The position numbers and the translations under genes are program-made. Positions 1-8,013 of a DNA stretch of 64,000 bases are shown here, in pieces; position 1 is the stretch's first letter, and every line of letters starts with the position of its first letter. The notes beneath the pieces are model-generated. The model searched no databases. It was not told the origin of the DNA and saw only the letters and a list, made by a program, of their open reading frames with translations. This DNA comes from Candidatus Saccharimonadota bacterium. Its GTDB lineage: Bacteria; Patescibacteriota; Saccharimonadia; Saccharimonadales; Saccharimonadaceae. The stretch spans positions 186,001 through 250,000 of the forward strand of contig JAUCSC010000001.1 of assembly GCA_030445265.1 (NCBI GenBank), in the 5' to 3' direction.

Positions 1-371
1 GATGTAGAGTCGGGGTTTGCTGTCGTTGCAGGTGTTTCCAGGATGAGGCCAGTTCCATTTCCGCCGACATTGAGAAATTGATAGGCTTGCTCATCGAGTC
101 CCTGCGGCGCAGCAGCAGCAATAAGGTTATATGACAGGAACCTTCGACTATGGATGACGTCTTTTTCCATGCGATTAAAGGAATCCTGTACATCACGCGA
201 GAGGGCATTAGCACTTCGTGTTGCCAGAACATCGCCAGTTACCGTGATGATTGCTGCTATGAATGCGGTGATTGCTAAAATGATAATTGGTGCAATAACG
301 AGCATCTCTACGAGAGTGAAGCCTCGATTTTTTCGTAACGCAGAATGTTTAGTTATTGATGAACGTGGCAT
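1..371 (-). CDS. Type IV prepilin-like protein (partial, runs off window start)
   Basis: Reading the minus strand from an ATG at 371 gives MPRSSITKHSALRKNRGF followed by TLVEMLVIAPIIILAIT, which is open to the window edge. This is a class III (prepilin peptidase) signal: basic leader, G/F cleavage site, glutamate at +5 of the mature protein, and a hydrophobic helix. The proline inside the helix is unusual for a major pilin and suits a minor pseudopilin. The start overlaps the end of the upstream pilin by 23 nt, so the genes are translationally coupled. It is absent from the ORF track because no stop lies within the window. The C-terminal domain is missing, so the pilin class is not assignable. 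Confidence 0.8.
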   Translation of the reverse strand, partial: MPRSSITKHSALRKNRGFTLVEMLVIAPIIILAITAFIAAIITVTGDVLATRSANALSRDVQDSFNRMEKDVIHSRRFLSYNLIAAAAPQGLDEQAYQFLNVGGNGTGLILETPATTANPDST

Positions 372-738
372 ATTTTACCGTTTCTATGGGTGAATTATAA
401 TTAACTGTTACTTCAAGCTTGGAAAGATTTGGTGTTTGGGCCAGTGATGGACATGATAGGACGACAGTGACGCTTATATTACTTATATTGTCGGTGTTTG
501 CGATCGCGGAGTTGGTTAGTGGTGTCTGCGCCGTGCATGGTTTCGAGGCGGTCGGTGTATAACGTTTTAGATAATCGTACGCGATGCTTGCTGCCTGTGA
601 TTGTCCTCGGGCTGTGCCACTATCTTGAACGATGATGCTATAAAGTTGATAGCCTGCCAGCAGGAAGATGGCAGCAACAAACAAGGTAATGAGAAGTTCG
701 ACGGCAGTGAAGCCAGCCTGGGTGGGTATAGCACTCAT
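349..738 (-). CDS. Type IV prepilin-like minor pilin, 129 aa
   Basis: The N-terminus is a short leader followed by AGFTAVELLITLFVAAIFLL, a prepilin peptidase site with Glu at +5 and a long hydrophobic alpha-helix. The remaining ~95 residues form a small soluble domain with two Cys (CTAQ and SCPS), which could form the C-terminal disulfide loop typical of pilins. It overlaps the upstream pilin gene by 4 nt and the downstream one by 23 nt, so three pilins form one operon. It probably acts as a minor pilin or pseudopilin in a type IV pilus or a competence-like filament. No assembly ATPase lies in this window. Confidence 0.85.
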   Translation of the reverse strand: MSAIPTQAGFTAVELLITLFVAAIFLLAGYQLYSIIVQDSGTARGQSQAASIAYDYLKRYTPTASKPCTAQTPLTNSAIANTDNISNISVTVVLSCPSLAQTPNLSKLEVTVNYNSPIETVKYATFINN

Positions 739-1247
739 TGGTTACGACTGATTTCCTGTTGAACGGTATTGTTTGCTTCCAGACGATAGTAAATATTAAA
801 TTTACGGCATTCTTCTGTAGTAAGCGTACATAAAGTGTTGTCACTCTTTAGCGCTTGGTAGACGTATTGGCTAATGGTCGGTTGGGGTGTGACGCCCGCG
901 GCTGTCTGGGTGGTATTGGTTGCCGCGACCATGGTGGCACCAATATCCGCTGCCCCGGGTGCTATTAAAGAACTTTCGTCGATATCTCGGAGAACCTGGA
1001 GAATATATGCATCGCCCTGACTGATGAACGAAGTGGGTGGATACTTGCCAGTTGTGGTCGTGCCTTCATTGCCGCCGGAATCATAGTATACATCTAAGCT
1101 ATTACTAATGGCTTGAACGTCGGCTATGCGTTCGCTGTCACGTGCCTTTACCTGAGTGTCGCTGAGGGTCACAATACCGAGCACCAGTAAAATACCCATC
1201 ACCGCGATAATGATGATGATTTCAACAATAGTAAACCCGCGCCGCAT
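735..1247 (-). CDS. Type IV prepilin-like protein, 170 aa
   Basis: This is the first gene of the pilin operon in the window. A very short leader MRRG is followed by FTIVEIIIIIAVMGILLVLG, a canonical prepilin N-terminal helix with Glu at +5. The motif KARDSERIADVQAISNSLDVYY matches the usual region after the helix in CPR and Gram-positive pilins, where a long helix packs on the sheet. The C-terminal half has a Cys pair near CTLTTEEC that could close a disulfide loop. Length fits a pilin subunit. The role as major or minor subunit is not determined. Confidence 0.88.
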   Translation of the reverse strand: MRRGFTIVEIIIIIAVMGILLVLGIVTLSDTQVKARDSERIADVQAISNSLDVYYDSGGNEGTTTTGKYPPTSFISQGDAYILQVLRDIDESSLIAPGAADIGATMVAATNTTQTAAGVTPQPTISQYVYQALKSDNTLCTLTTEECRKFNIYYRLEANNTVQQEISRNQ

Positions 1248-1287
1248 GCATATAGCATAAGGGGTTTAAGTCCAAATCGCAAGCTGT

Positions 1288-2307
1288 CTATAGTTCGAGT
1301 GGTTCTTGCTCGATTGGTATGCGGAACTTACCATAGACGGCGTCAACAATTTCTTGACGTGCAGCTGCAAGATCGGCGTAGCCAGTCGCCTCATGATTAA
1401 TAAGAACGAGGGCATTCTTGTCGTGTATACGCATGCCGTGCAAGACCTGGCCCTTGAAACCGGTTTGTTCGATCAGCCATCCGGTCGGGATTTTAAAGCG
1501 GCCGTCGCTCATCTCATAACTCGGAGCATCGGGATATTGTTTCTTGAGATCATGTAACTGCCAATCTTCGATGATCGCATTCTTAAAGAATGAACCGGCA
1601 TTTGGAAATTCGATCGGATTAGGTAGTTTGTCGCGCCGGATATCGATGACGGCGTCACGGACAACTTGCTGAGTAAAGATGGTCACTTTCCGTTCATCAA
1701 AATAACGCTGAAGCGCCTCGTAAAACGGGGGATTGGGCAGGTTCTTCGATAACTTTAAAGTGATCGATGTAATGATATAGCGACCAGTTTCAGCTTCCCG
1801 GAAAATGCTACTGCGATAGGCAAATTGGCAGTCGGCATTCTGCAGGGTAACGATCTGGCTGGTCGTGGTGTCGTATGCTTCGAGGGATACAAGGGTATCG
1901 GCCAGCTCCTGCCCGTAGGCACCGATATTCTGGACGGGTGCACCACCGGCCGTTCCCGGAATAGCCGACAGGGCTTCAATGCCAGATAAGTTCGAGACAA
2001 CGGTTCGTTCGACGACTTTATCCCAGTTTTCACCGGCACCAATTTTAATTGTCATTGAGTAAATGTCGTCAGCCAGGACTTCAAAACCAAGTATCTTGAT
2101 ATGGACGATGAGTCCGGCGAATCCTTCGTCACGCACAATCGTATTGCTGCCACCACCCAGGACAAAGATCGGCAAATGCTGTGCGTTGGCTGTCCGGTGA
2201 AGGGTCGCGACGTCTTCGGCAGTGTGCGCTTCAGCAAAATAGGCAGCCGACCCGCCAAGCCGCATCGTCGTGTAGTTTTTAAGCGGAACCTGCTGATGGA
2301 TATCCAT
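1288..2307 (-). CDS. murB: UDP-N-acetylenolpyruvoylglucosamine reductase MurB
   Basis: MurB reduces UDP-GlcNAc-enolpyruvate to UDP-MurNAc with NADPH and FAD in cytoplasmic peptidoglycan synthesis. Visible signatures are NYTTMRLGG, the FAD-binding FVLGGGSNTIV, GIEALSAIPGTAGGAPVQNIGAYG, and the serine-containing PNAGSFFKN near residue 240. Length (339 aa) fits the E. coli type with its extra YREE-like insertion loop (FAYRSSIFRE). The track start at 2316 overlaps a TATAAT box (2315-2320, minus strand). I therefore chose the ATG at 2307, 7 nt after the box, which gives a leaderless mRNA starting MDIHQQ. It is divergent from the tRNA-Arg gene. Confidence 0.96.
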   Translation of the reverse strand: MDIHQQVPLKNYTTMRLGGSAAYFAEAHTAEDVATLHRTANAQHLPIFVLGGGSNTIVRDEGFAGLIVHIKILGFEVLADDIYSMTIKIGAGENWDKVVERTVVSNLSGIEALSAIPGTAGGAPVQNIGAYGQELADTLVSLEAYDTTTSQIVTLQNADCQFAYRSSIFREAETGRYIITSITLKLSKNLPNPPFYEALQRYFDERKVTIFTQQVVRDAVIDIRRDKLPNPIEFPNAGSFFKNAIIEDWQLHDLKKQYPDAPSYEMSDGRFKIPTGWLIEQTGFKGQVLHGMRIHDKNALVLINHEATGYADLAAARQEIVDAVYGKFRIPIEQEPLEL

Positions 2308-2367
2308 GGCGCTCATTATAGCTTAGCTTCTCGTATCTATACTATAATTACTGACGGTATAACCTAT

Positions 2368-2444
2368 GCACCCGTAGCTCAGCTGGATAGAGCGTTGGTT
2401 TCCGGTACCAAAGGTCAGAGGTTCAAATCCTCTCGGGTGTACCA
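2368..2444 (+). tRNA. tRNA-Arg (anticodon CCG)
   Basis: A full cloverleaf is visible. The acceptor arm GCACCCG pairs with CGGGTGT, the anticodon stem TTGGT pairs with ACCAA around loop TTCCGGT, and the T arm is AGAGG-TTCAAAT-CCTCT. The 3' ACCA is encoded. The anticodon CCG reads CGG codons. A TATAAT box at 2343-2348 sits 19 nt upstream. Confidence 0.97.
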
Positions 2445-2477
2445 CGTTATGCTTACCATGCCATAAATGGTAGACTA

Positions 2478-2870
2478 ATGTATATGTCATTGTCTCGATC
2501 ACATCGTCGTATGGCGGAAAATGAAGCGATCTTCCGGCGTCTTAACCAGCAAGTACAGGCGGGATTTGATGAGATTAACGCCATCGCCGTCGAAGAGCGG
2601 GCCGCACCATACGGTGTAAGCCCCGACACATTACTCGAATTCTACTGTGAATGCTCTGACGAAAACTGCATTCAGCGCATATCGCTTACGGCCGATGAGT
2701 ACAACCGCGTACACGGAGAAGGTGACTTATTCACCGTCATACGAGGTCATGAGGTACTCGGTATAGAAGATGTTGTCTCAACAAATGGTAACTACAGTTT
2801 GGTGAGGAAGCATTTTGAGCCATCGATGGATGTAGATACGTTGCACAAGACCTCAATCGATAATAGCTAA
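2478..2870 (+). CDS. Conserved small Cys-rich hypothetical protein, 130 aa
   Basis: Function is not recognised. After a charged N-terminal helix (residues ~8-45) comes a compact conserved-looking core: [20 protein letters not shown], then [19 protein letters not shown] and [16 protein letters not shown]. The CxC-x4-C arrangement suggests a metal or disulfide site. From memory this core resembles short hypothetical proteins common in Actinobacteria, where the motif reads roughly F-C-E-C ... C ... H. That resemblance would fit gene exchange with an actinobacterial host but was not searched. It stands alone between two tRNA-Arg genes. The start could be ATG 2478 or ATG 2484. Confidence 0.75.
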   Translation: MYMSLSRSHRRMAENEAIFRRLNQQVQAGFDEINAIAVEERAAPYGVSPDTLLEFYCECSDENCIQRISLTADEYNRVHGEGDLFTVIRGHEVLGIEDVVSTNGNYSLVRKHFEPSMDVDTLHKTSIDNS

Positions 2871-2911
2871 TCTGACAAAGCTCCCTTACATCTGTTATAA
2901 TATGATTTCAC

Positions 2912-2988
2912 GCACCCGTAGCTCAGTGGATTAGAGCACTGGTCTTCGGAACCAGGTGTCGCAAGTTCGAATCTTGCCGGGTGTACCA
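2912..2988 (+). tRNA. tRNA-Arg (anticodon TCG)
   Basis: The acceptor GCACCCG pairs with CGGGTGT. The anticodon stem CTGGT pairs with ACCAG around loop CTTCGGA, giving anticodon TCG (CGN codons). The T-arm loop is TTCGAAT and ACCA is encoded. A TATAAT box (2896-2901) ends 10 nt before the mature 5' end. The gene ends just before a hairpin terminator. Confidence 0.97.
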
Positions 2989-2990
2989 AG

Positions 2991-3023
2991 AAAAATGACG
3001 TATTGAGAAATAGGTCATTTTTT
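2991..3023 (+). terminator. Rho-independent terminator after tRNA-Arg(TCG)
   Basis: AAAAATGAC pairs with GTCATTTTT across a 14-nt loop and runs into a T tract directly after the encoded CCA. Confidence 0.7.
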
Positions 3024-3064
3024 ATTGATCCTTTGCGGATCCATGAAAAGTCGAACCGGGCTGA

Positions 3065-3093
3065 TTGACATTTAATTACTCTTATGCTATAAT
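3065..3093 (+). promoter_or_regulatory. Consensus sigma-70-type promoter for tRNA-Lys
   Basis: TTGACA (3065-3070), a 17-nt spacer and TATAAT (3088-3093) match the consensus exactly. Transcription should start near 3100, leaving a ~69-nt 5' leader before tRNA-Lys. Confidence 0.85.
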
Positions 3094-3168
3094 AAAAGGA
3101 TAGGCTGTTGTCATCCTGGCGCTCTTGCATAAACAGGGGTAAACCACTACAATAGGCCAGTAAAATAT

Positions 3169-3245
3169 GGGCCAGTAGCTCAGCTGGTTAGAGCACCTGC
3201 CTCTTAAGCAGGGTGTCGAGGGTTCAAGTCCCTCCTGGCCCTCCA
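3169..3245 (+). tRNA. tRNA-Lys (anticodon CTT)
   Basis: The acceptor GGGCCAG pairs with CTGGCCC. The anticodon stem CCTGC pairs with GCAGG around loop CTCTTAA, giving CTT. The T arm is GAGGG-TTCAAGT-CCCTC. The 3' end is TCCA, with CCA encoded. Confidence 0.97.
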
Positions 3246-3247
3246 AA

Positions 3248-3293
3248 TAAAAAACGTCAACTGACTTTTCGCTACGGTTGGCGTTTTTTATTT
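3248..3293 (+). terminator. Rho-independent terminator after tRNA-Lys
   Basis: AAAAAACGTCAAC pairs, with one G-U, to GTTGGCGTTTTTT, which ends in a T run. It lies 2 nt after the tRNA CCA end. Confidence 0.85.
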
Positions 3294-3352
3294 GGAAGTA
3301 AAGATTTTTGAGTATCTCGATTGACGCTTTTTTTGTTTGGTATGATTGATAA

Positions 3353-3958
3353 ATGATCAGTACGCAGATCACAACGACGATAGGGAAGTCCAAGGATGTA
3401 TATTGTTTTTTGGCATTGTTATCGACAGATACTCAGCGGCAGCTCGCGTCGCTACTGGCGGAATTGTCCGCGGAATTAGGTGATGCTGCGTGGGTAATGC
3501 CGGCTGAAGCACTGCATATTACGCTATGCGAGATTGTTCAATTCAAAGATTATAGCCAAGATCCTCAAAAGATTTATGAGCAGCATTCAACGGAATACAT
3601 CCATCGCACGGCAGATATCATGGCCAAGTATGATCCTATTACGATTTCCTTCGATTTGCTTCACGTGAGTCCACAGGCAATTATCATCAAAGGGACTGAT
3701 AATGGTAGCTTCAATCAAATTCGTAAAGAACAAGTCGATTTGCTTCCGCTGCCTGCTGAAACCAAAATGCCTCCCGACATCATTCATAGTTCTATCGCCC
3801 GTTTTGTAAAAGAAGTTCCACTCGAGGATGTCGAAAGAATAGTGAAGAAGCACTCGATTAATATCCAAGAAACAGTCAGTGAGTTCAAACTTATTCATGG
3901 CTTAGTCTCACCGCTACTCAAGTATGAGGTAATTCAAAGCTATCCACTCGTCGAATAG
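3353..3958 (+). CDS. 2H phosphoesterase / LigT-like RNA ligase-cyclic phosphodiesterase family protein
   Basis: Two HxT/S-type motifs of the 2H superfamily are visible: HITLCEI near residue 63 and HSSIARF near residue 142. They are separated by ~80 residues, as in LigT/ThpR and related proteins. In this family the paired histidines cleave or ligate 2',3'-cyclic or 2'-5' phosphodiester bonds in RNA. At 201 aa the length is normal. The exact substrate cannot be told. A TATGAT box (3341-3346) ends 6 nt before the ATG, so the mRNA is probably leaderless. It is a single-gene unit convergent with the YihY gene. Confidence 0.75.
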   Translation: MISTQITTTIGKSKDVYCFLALLSTDTQRQLASLLAELSAELGDAAWVMPAEALHITLCEIVQFKDYSQDPQKIYEQHSTEYIHRTADIMAKYDPITISFDLLHVSPQAIIIKGTDNGSFNQIRKEQVDLLPLPAETKMPPDIIHSSIARFVKEVPLEDVERIVKKHSINIQETVSEFKLIHGLVSPLLKYEVIQSYPLVE

Positions 3959-4005
3959 TTGTTTCGAGGGCGCACCTTGTTCCGAACAGCGAACAACACG
4001 CGGTA

Positions 4006-4989
4006 CTAGGCGACCTCTTCTAATTTCTTGTTGACCTGCGCACCGAGCAGGACGATGAGGGCTGAAACGTTGAACCAAATCATGAGTACGATGATGCCAG
4101 CGAACACCCCATATGTTTTCGCGTAGTTGCCAAAACTTTGAACATAAATGAAAAAGAGGATCGTCGCAATGAGCCATAGTATGGTTGCGGCGGTGGCTCC
4201 CCAGCTCACCCACTGCCAATGTGGTGCGCTCCGATTTGGCCCGTAGCGGTATATGGTCGACAGAATAAGACTCACCAGGATGATAAGGATCGGCCAGCGC
4301 AGGAAAGGGAATAATATCACGATAATATCAGGAGCGCCCAGCTTTTCAAGGGCTTCGGCTTGAAGAATCAACAGCCCAAAAATAACAGCACCAGATAGCA
4401 ACACCACGATGCTCAAAAGAACGCTCGCCAGACGGAGCTTGATAAAGCCGCGGTCTTCGTTGACCTCGTAGGCTTTATTAGTGGCTCGCACGAGATTCTG
4501 GACCCCACCGGAGGTCGTCCATAGTAACGCGCCGACACTTATGATCGTGGCTATGCCAGCGACATGCTTCGGCGACGACGTTAGGGGACTGAGGACGGTC
4601 ACGAGCAGCTCGTGGAGCGTTGCCGGAAGAATAGCGCCAAGGTCATTAATCAGCGTCGCCAAGCTAGCCGGACTCGTCAGGAGGATGTATACGCTGGCAC
4701 TACCAAGGAGCACCGGAAAGAAGGAAAGCGTCGAATAATAGGCGAGAGCAGCGGCAGAACTGGCGAGGTCTTTATCCTTGAGCGCATTCTTTGTGCGCAG
4801 TAAGGCATCCTTCCAAGTGGCTTTTGATAGGTCGCTCGGCCCATCAACATCGTCATCGTCTGACGGTGCTTTCTTAGCCTTTTGGGGTGATGATTCGCGG
4901 GTTTTTTGGGTTGATAAGTTGCGGCTGGCTCTCGTAAGGAAGGTAATGATCCAGACAGCCCATGATGCGTATTTCAGTATTTTTCTCAC
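4006..4989 (-). CDS. YihY/BrkB family multi-pass inner membrane protein
   Basis: After a ~65-residue charged cytoplasmic N-terminus (KKAPSDDDDVDGPSDLSKAT), the family signature appears: WKDALLRTKNALKDKDLASSA, then ALAYYSTLSFFPVLL. Six hydrophobic segments follow. The conserved TTSGGVQNLVRATNKAYEV and WGATAATILWLIATILFFIY regions are typical of YihY. Function in the family is unsettled; it is no longer regarded as RNase BN. The GTG start is preceded by TACAGT (4996-5001) 6 nt away, which suggests a leaderless transcript. The acidic N-terminal extension is longer than in E. coli YihY. Confidence 0.88.
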   Translation of the reverse strand: MRKILKYASWAVWIITFLTRASRNLSTQKTRESSPQKAKKAPSDDDDVDGPSDLSKATWKDALLRTKNALKDKDLASSAAALAYYSTLSFFPVLLGSASVYILLTSPASLATLINDLGAILPATLHELLVTVLSPLTSSPKHVAGIATIISVGALLWTTSGGVQNLVRATNKAYEVNEDRGFIKLRLASVLLSIVVLLSGAVIFGLLILQAEALEKLGAPDIIVILFPFLRWPILIILVSLILSTIYRYGPNRSAPHWQWVSWGATAATILWLIATILFFIYVQSFGNYAKTYGVFAGIIVLMIWFNVSALIVLLGAQVNKKLEEVA

Positions 4990-5099
4990 AACCTTACTGT
5001 ACTGACATAAAACATGAAAACTATGAAATATCTTACACTGATGTACTACGCCCGCTGGTATATAATAGTACAGTTAAAGAAAAGTAGCAGGGGGTTAAT

Positions 5100-6296
5100 T
5101 TGACGAAGCCAAAGACAAGCGATCAGACGCTGTCGACACTCCAATTTACCCACGATAAGACATTAGTCGAGCTTGAGCACTACAAGCTCCTTGTCGAAAG
5201 CGTCCAAGATTACGCTATTTTCCTGCTCGATCCACAGGGCTATATTATTACCTGGAACAAGGGTGCCGAACGCAATAAAGGCTATAAAGCCCACGAAATC
5301 ATCGGGCAGCATTTTTCGAAATTTTATCAGCAACATGATATCGATGCCAAAAAACCAGAACGGGAACTCAAGCTCGCCAAACAGTATGGGCGAATTGAAG
5401 ATGAAGACTGGCGGGTACGCAAAGATGGTACGCGTTTTTGGGCAAACGTCATCATCACAGCACTTATTGATGAAACCGGCACGCTGGTCGGCTTTGCAAA
5501 GGTGACCCGGGATCTTACCGAACGTAAGCGTCAGGAAGATGAGCTGCGCCAGGCAAATACGCTCCTGCGTAAACAACAACGAGAACTTCAGGCATTGAAC
5601 GCGGCAAAAGATGAATTTATTTCGCTTGCTTCACACCAGCTACGGACGCCGGCGACGGCGGTTAAGCAACTGCTCGCGATGCTCAAAGAAGGTTTTTATG
5701 GTGAAATTCCAGAAACCCACCAGCCGATTATTGATAAAGCCTACGCCAGTAATGAACGGCAGATAGCCATCGTCAATAGCCTTTTGCAAGTGGCGCAACT
5801 GGACGCGGGTAAGGTAGTGCTCCGCAAGTCGCTGACCGATATGAATAAGATGTTACCGGATATCATTGAAGAACAGAAAGATACGCTAGAAAGCCGCAGA
5901 CAGACGATCACGTACGAAGGGCCTAAGGATAATCCGCATGTTAATGTCGACCCGAAGTACATTCGTATGGCCTTGGAAAACCTGATCGACAATGCCTCAA
6001 AATATACGTATGACTACGGTACGATTAGCGTCACTTCGACCGTTGAAAGTGGGCAGCTTAGCATCGAGATAAAAGATAGTGGTGTTGGTATCGCCAGCGA
6101 TGATCTAGCAACACTGTTTGGAAAGTTTAAGCGCATACCAAATGAGTTTTCTCAAAAAGTAACCGGAAGCGGCCTCGGACTCTACTGGGTGCAAGAAGTG
6201 GTCGCCCTGCACGGCGGAACGATCCATGTCATATCCGAGCTAAAAAAAGGGACGACATTTACCGTTAAGCTGCCGCTGGAAAAATCACATGCGTAA
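5100..6296 (+). CDS. PAS-domain sensor histidine kinase (cytosolic), 398 aa
   Basis: A two-component sensor without membrane segments. A PAS domain spans ~28-142 (VQDYAIFLLDPQGYIITWNK, WRVRKDGTRFWANV), followed by a coiled linker. The HisKA box has the phospho-acceptor His179 in FISLASHQLRTPATAV. The HATPase part has the N box ENLIDNASKYTYDYG, G1 DSGVGI and G2 GSGLGLYWV. The start is TTG at 5100 with a GGGGG SD-like run 5-6 nt upstream. It overlaps the following receiver gene by 8 nt, so the two are probably a cognate pair. The signal may be a soluble ligand or redox state bound by PAS; no cofactor can be assigned. Confidence 0.92.
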   Translation: MTKPKTSDQTLSTLQFTHDKTLVELEHYKLLVESVQDYAIFLLDPQGYIITWNKGAERNKGYKAHEIIGQHFSKFYQQHDIDAKKPERELKLAKQYGRIEDEDWRVRKDGTRFWANVIITALIDETGTLVGFAKVTRDLTERKRQEDELRQANTLLRKQQRELQALNAAKDEFISLASHQLRTPATAVKQLLAMLKEGFYGEIPETHQPIIDKAYASNERQIAIVNSLLQVAQLDAGKVVLRKSLTDMNKMLPDIIEEQKDTLESRRQTITYEGPKDNPHVNVDPKYIRMALENLIDNASKYTYDYGTISVTSTVESGQLSIEIKDSGVGIASDDLATLFGKFKRIPNEFSQKVTGSGLGLYWVQEVVALHGGTIHVISELKKGTTFTVKLPLEKSHA

Positions 6297-6657
6297 AATA
6301 CTGGTTGTGGAGGATGAAGAGATTTTGCGCGAGTCTTATGAGTTGTTACTCGCCACACAGCCGTACGACGTCCATACTGCTGAGCATGGCGCCATCGCTC
6401 TCGAAAGATGCCAGCAGACACAGTATGACTTAATCTTACTCGACCTGATGATGCCCGTTCTTGACGGCGTGGGCTTTCTGAAGGCGTTTATGCCACTGGC
6501 GCCGGAACATACGCGTGTCATCCTGATGACTAATCTCTCGTCGGGCCTCGAGTTGGAAGAAGCCTTAAAATTAGGTGCTGAGCGGAGCGTCCTGAAGGCT
6601 TCGATGGCTCCACGCGAGCTCTTATCACTCGTTCGTTATGAGCTCGAGGCGTCATGA
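6289..6657 (+). CDS. Single-domain response regulator (CheY-like)
   Basis: A stand-alone receiver of 122 aa: acidic pair VVEDEE near residues 8-11, phospho-acceptor Asp52 in LILLDLMMP, Thr in VILMTNLS, and the conserved Lys in SVLKASM. There is no output domain, so it must act by protein contact or as a phosphorelay intermediate. It overlaps the PAS kinase gene by 8 nt and is presumably its partner. Confidence 0.92.
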   Translation: MRKILVVEDEEILRESYELLLATQPYDVHTAEHGAIALERCQQTQYDLILLDLMMPVLDGVGFLKAFMPLAPEHTRVILMTNLSSGLELEEALKLGAERSVLKASMAPRELLSLVRYELEAS

Positions 6658-6736
6658 TGGGTACGAATGCTAATATGACTTCAACAGACGGGCGAAATGG
6701 GCGCAAAGAAGCTCTCATTCTGATAAGCTAATAGAG

Positions 6737-7555
6737 ATGAGAATTCTCGATGGGGCAGAACTTGCCGGATTTATCAAAGCACGTCAGATCACGCAGGTAC
6801 GGGCGCTTCGTCAGGCATGGCAGGTCAGTCCAAAGCTAGCTATCATTCAGACGATTAACGAGCCAGTTGTCGACATGTATGTCGGCTTAAAGCAGGCCTA
6901 TGGCGAGGACATATTAATCGATGTTGACGTCCATAAAGTCGAGCAAAGAGCGGTACGTGATTTGATCAAGCAATTAAATGAGGATGAGTTGGTGCATGGC
7001 ATTATTGTGCAGCTCCCACTGGCCGATCCCAGCCAGACGGATGAGGTGGTGAATCTTATTGCGCCTGAAAAAGATGTCGATGGGCTGGGTACTGACGCCA
7101 CGATGACGCCGGCGACGGCCTTGGCGATTGAATGGCTGCTGGCTGGCTACAACGTGACGCTTAAGGGCAGGCAACTGGCCATTGTTGGTAATGGCCGATT
7201 GGTCGGCGCACCGCTATACAAACTATGGAGCGGTATGGGCCTCGATGTCCGTGTCTATGATGATACGGTCGGTGATTTAACGCGTCCGCTACGTTCGGCT
7301 GAGGTTGTCGTTACCGCCACAGGCGTACCGGGTCTGATACGATCCGCCATGCTACGGCCCGGTGCAGTCGTTGTCGACGCTGGTACCTCTACTGAAAATG
7401 GCAAAATAGTGGGCGATACGGCCGCTGATGTGCGGGAACGTGACGACCTCATCATTACACCGATAAGAGGCGGCGTCGGGCCACTCACTGTCACGGCATT
7501 ATTTGATAATGTTATACAAGCGGCGCGCATTGTCGCCGACGCAAAACAACTCTAG
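6737..7555 (+). CDS. folD: Bifunctional methylenetetrahydrofolate dehydrogenase/cyclohydrolase FolD
   Basis: Interconverts 5,10-methylene-THF and 10-formyl-THF with NADP+. Catalytic YVGLK (Lys ~52) is present, as are QLPLADP, KDVDG, the Rossmann motif GNGRLVGAPL and the C-terminal PIRGGVGPLT. At 272 aa it is slightly shorter than the usual ~285. The N-terminal QLPLA replaces the common QLPLP, and GNGRLVG replaces GRSxxVG, both modest deviations. It is the only folate enzyme in the window. It ends 2 nt from the convergent receiver gene. Confidence 0.95.
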   Translation: MRILDGAELAGFIKARQITQVRALRQAWQVSPKLAIIQTINEPVVDMYVGLKQAYGEDILIDVDVHKVEQRAVRDLIKQLNEDELVHGIIVQLPLADPSQTDEVVNLIAPEKDVDGLGTDATMTPATALAIEWLLAGYNVTLKGRQLAIVGNGRLVGAPLYKLWSGMGLDVRVYDDTVGDLTRPLRSAEVVVTATGVPGLIRSAMLRPGAVVVDAGTSTENGKIVGDTAADVRERDDLIITPIRGGVGPLTVTALFDNVIQAARIVADAKQL

Positions 7556-7557
7556 TA

Positions 7558-7926
7558 TTATTGTCCGAGTGCTTCTTTGACGCGTTGGACGACTTGTCGG
7601 GGCGTCAGCTCTGCCTTAACGATGTAGCTGTGAATGCCGAGTCCGCGGATTTCTTTTGGAGATTCTTCTTCACCGAGATTGGTGAGGATGATAACTGGGA
7701 TGTCTTTGCCCCACGCGTTCTTTCGGATGACAGTCAAAGCTTCGGCGCCATTCATTTCGGGCATCTGTAAATCCATGAGAATAATATCTGGCTGGAACTC
7801 TTCAACCATGGCAACGCCACGCTTGCCATTGTTTGCCAGCTGGACATCGTAGCCATCGGCCTCGAACTTCATGCGGTACATTTGGTTGATGACAGGGTCG
7901 TCTTCGATGATGGCTATCTTGGTCAT
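7558..7926 (-). CDS. Single-domain response regulator (CheY-like)
   Basis: A 122-aa receiver without output domain: acidic pair IIEDDP, phospho-acceptor Asp52 in IILMDLQMP, switch Thr in VIILTNLGEEE, and Lys in SYIVKAE. The sequence resembles the 6289-6657 receiver in length and layout (TNL after the switch residue), suggesting paralogues. It is divergent from the SpeD-like/GNAT/kinase cluster and may receive phosphate from the two membrane kinases there, which lack an adjacent regulator. A consensus-spaced promoter lies immediately upstream and the mRNA is likely leaderless. Confidence 0.92.
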   Translation of the reverse strand: MTKIAIIEDDPVINQMYRMKFEADGYDVQLANNGKRGVAMVEEFQPDIILMDLQMPEMNGAEALTVIRKNAWGKDIPVIILTNLGEEESPKEIRGLGIHSYIVKAELTPRQVVQRVKEALGQ

Positions 7927-7932
7927 ACGCTA

Positions 7933-7961
7933 ATCATACGATAATCTCATCACCCTTTCAA
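7933..7961 (-). promoter_or_regulatory. Promoter of the 7558-7926 response regulator
   Basis: On the minus strand TTGAAA (7956-7961), a 17-nt spacer and TATGAT (7933-7938) precede the ATG (7924-7926) by only 6 nt, so the start codon falls at the expected transcription start. Confidence 0.8.
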
Positions 7962-8013
7962 GGTTATGCTATGATATCTGCAGTTTTATGCTATAGTAAC
8001 TTAAGTAAACACG

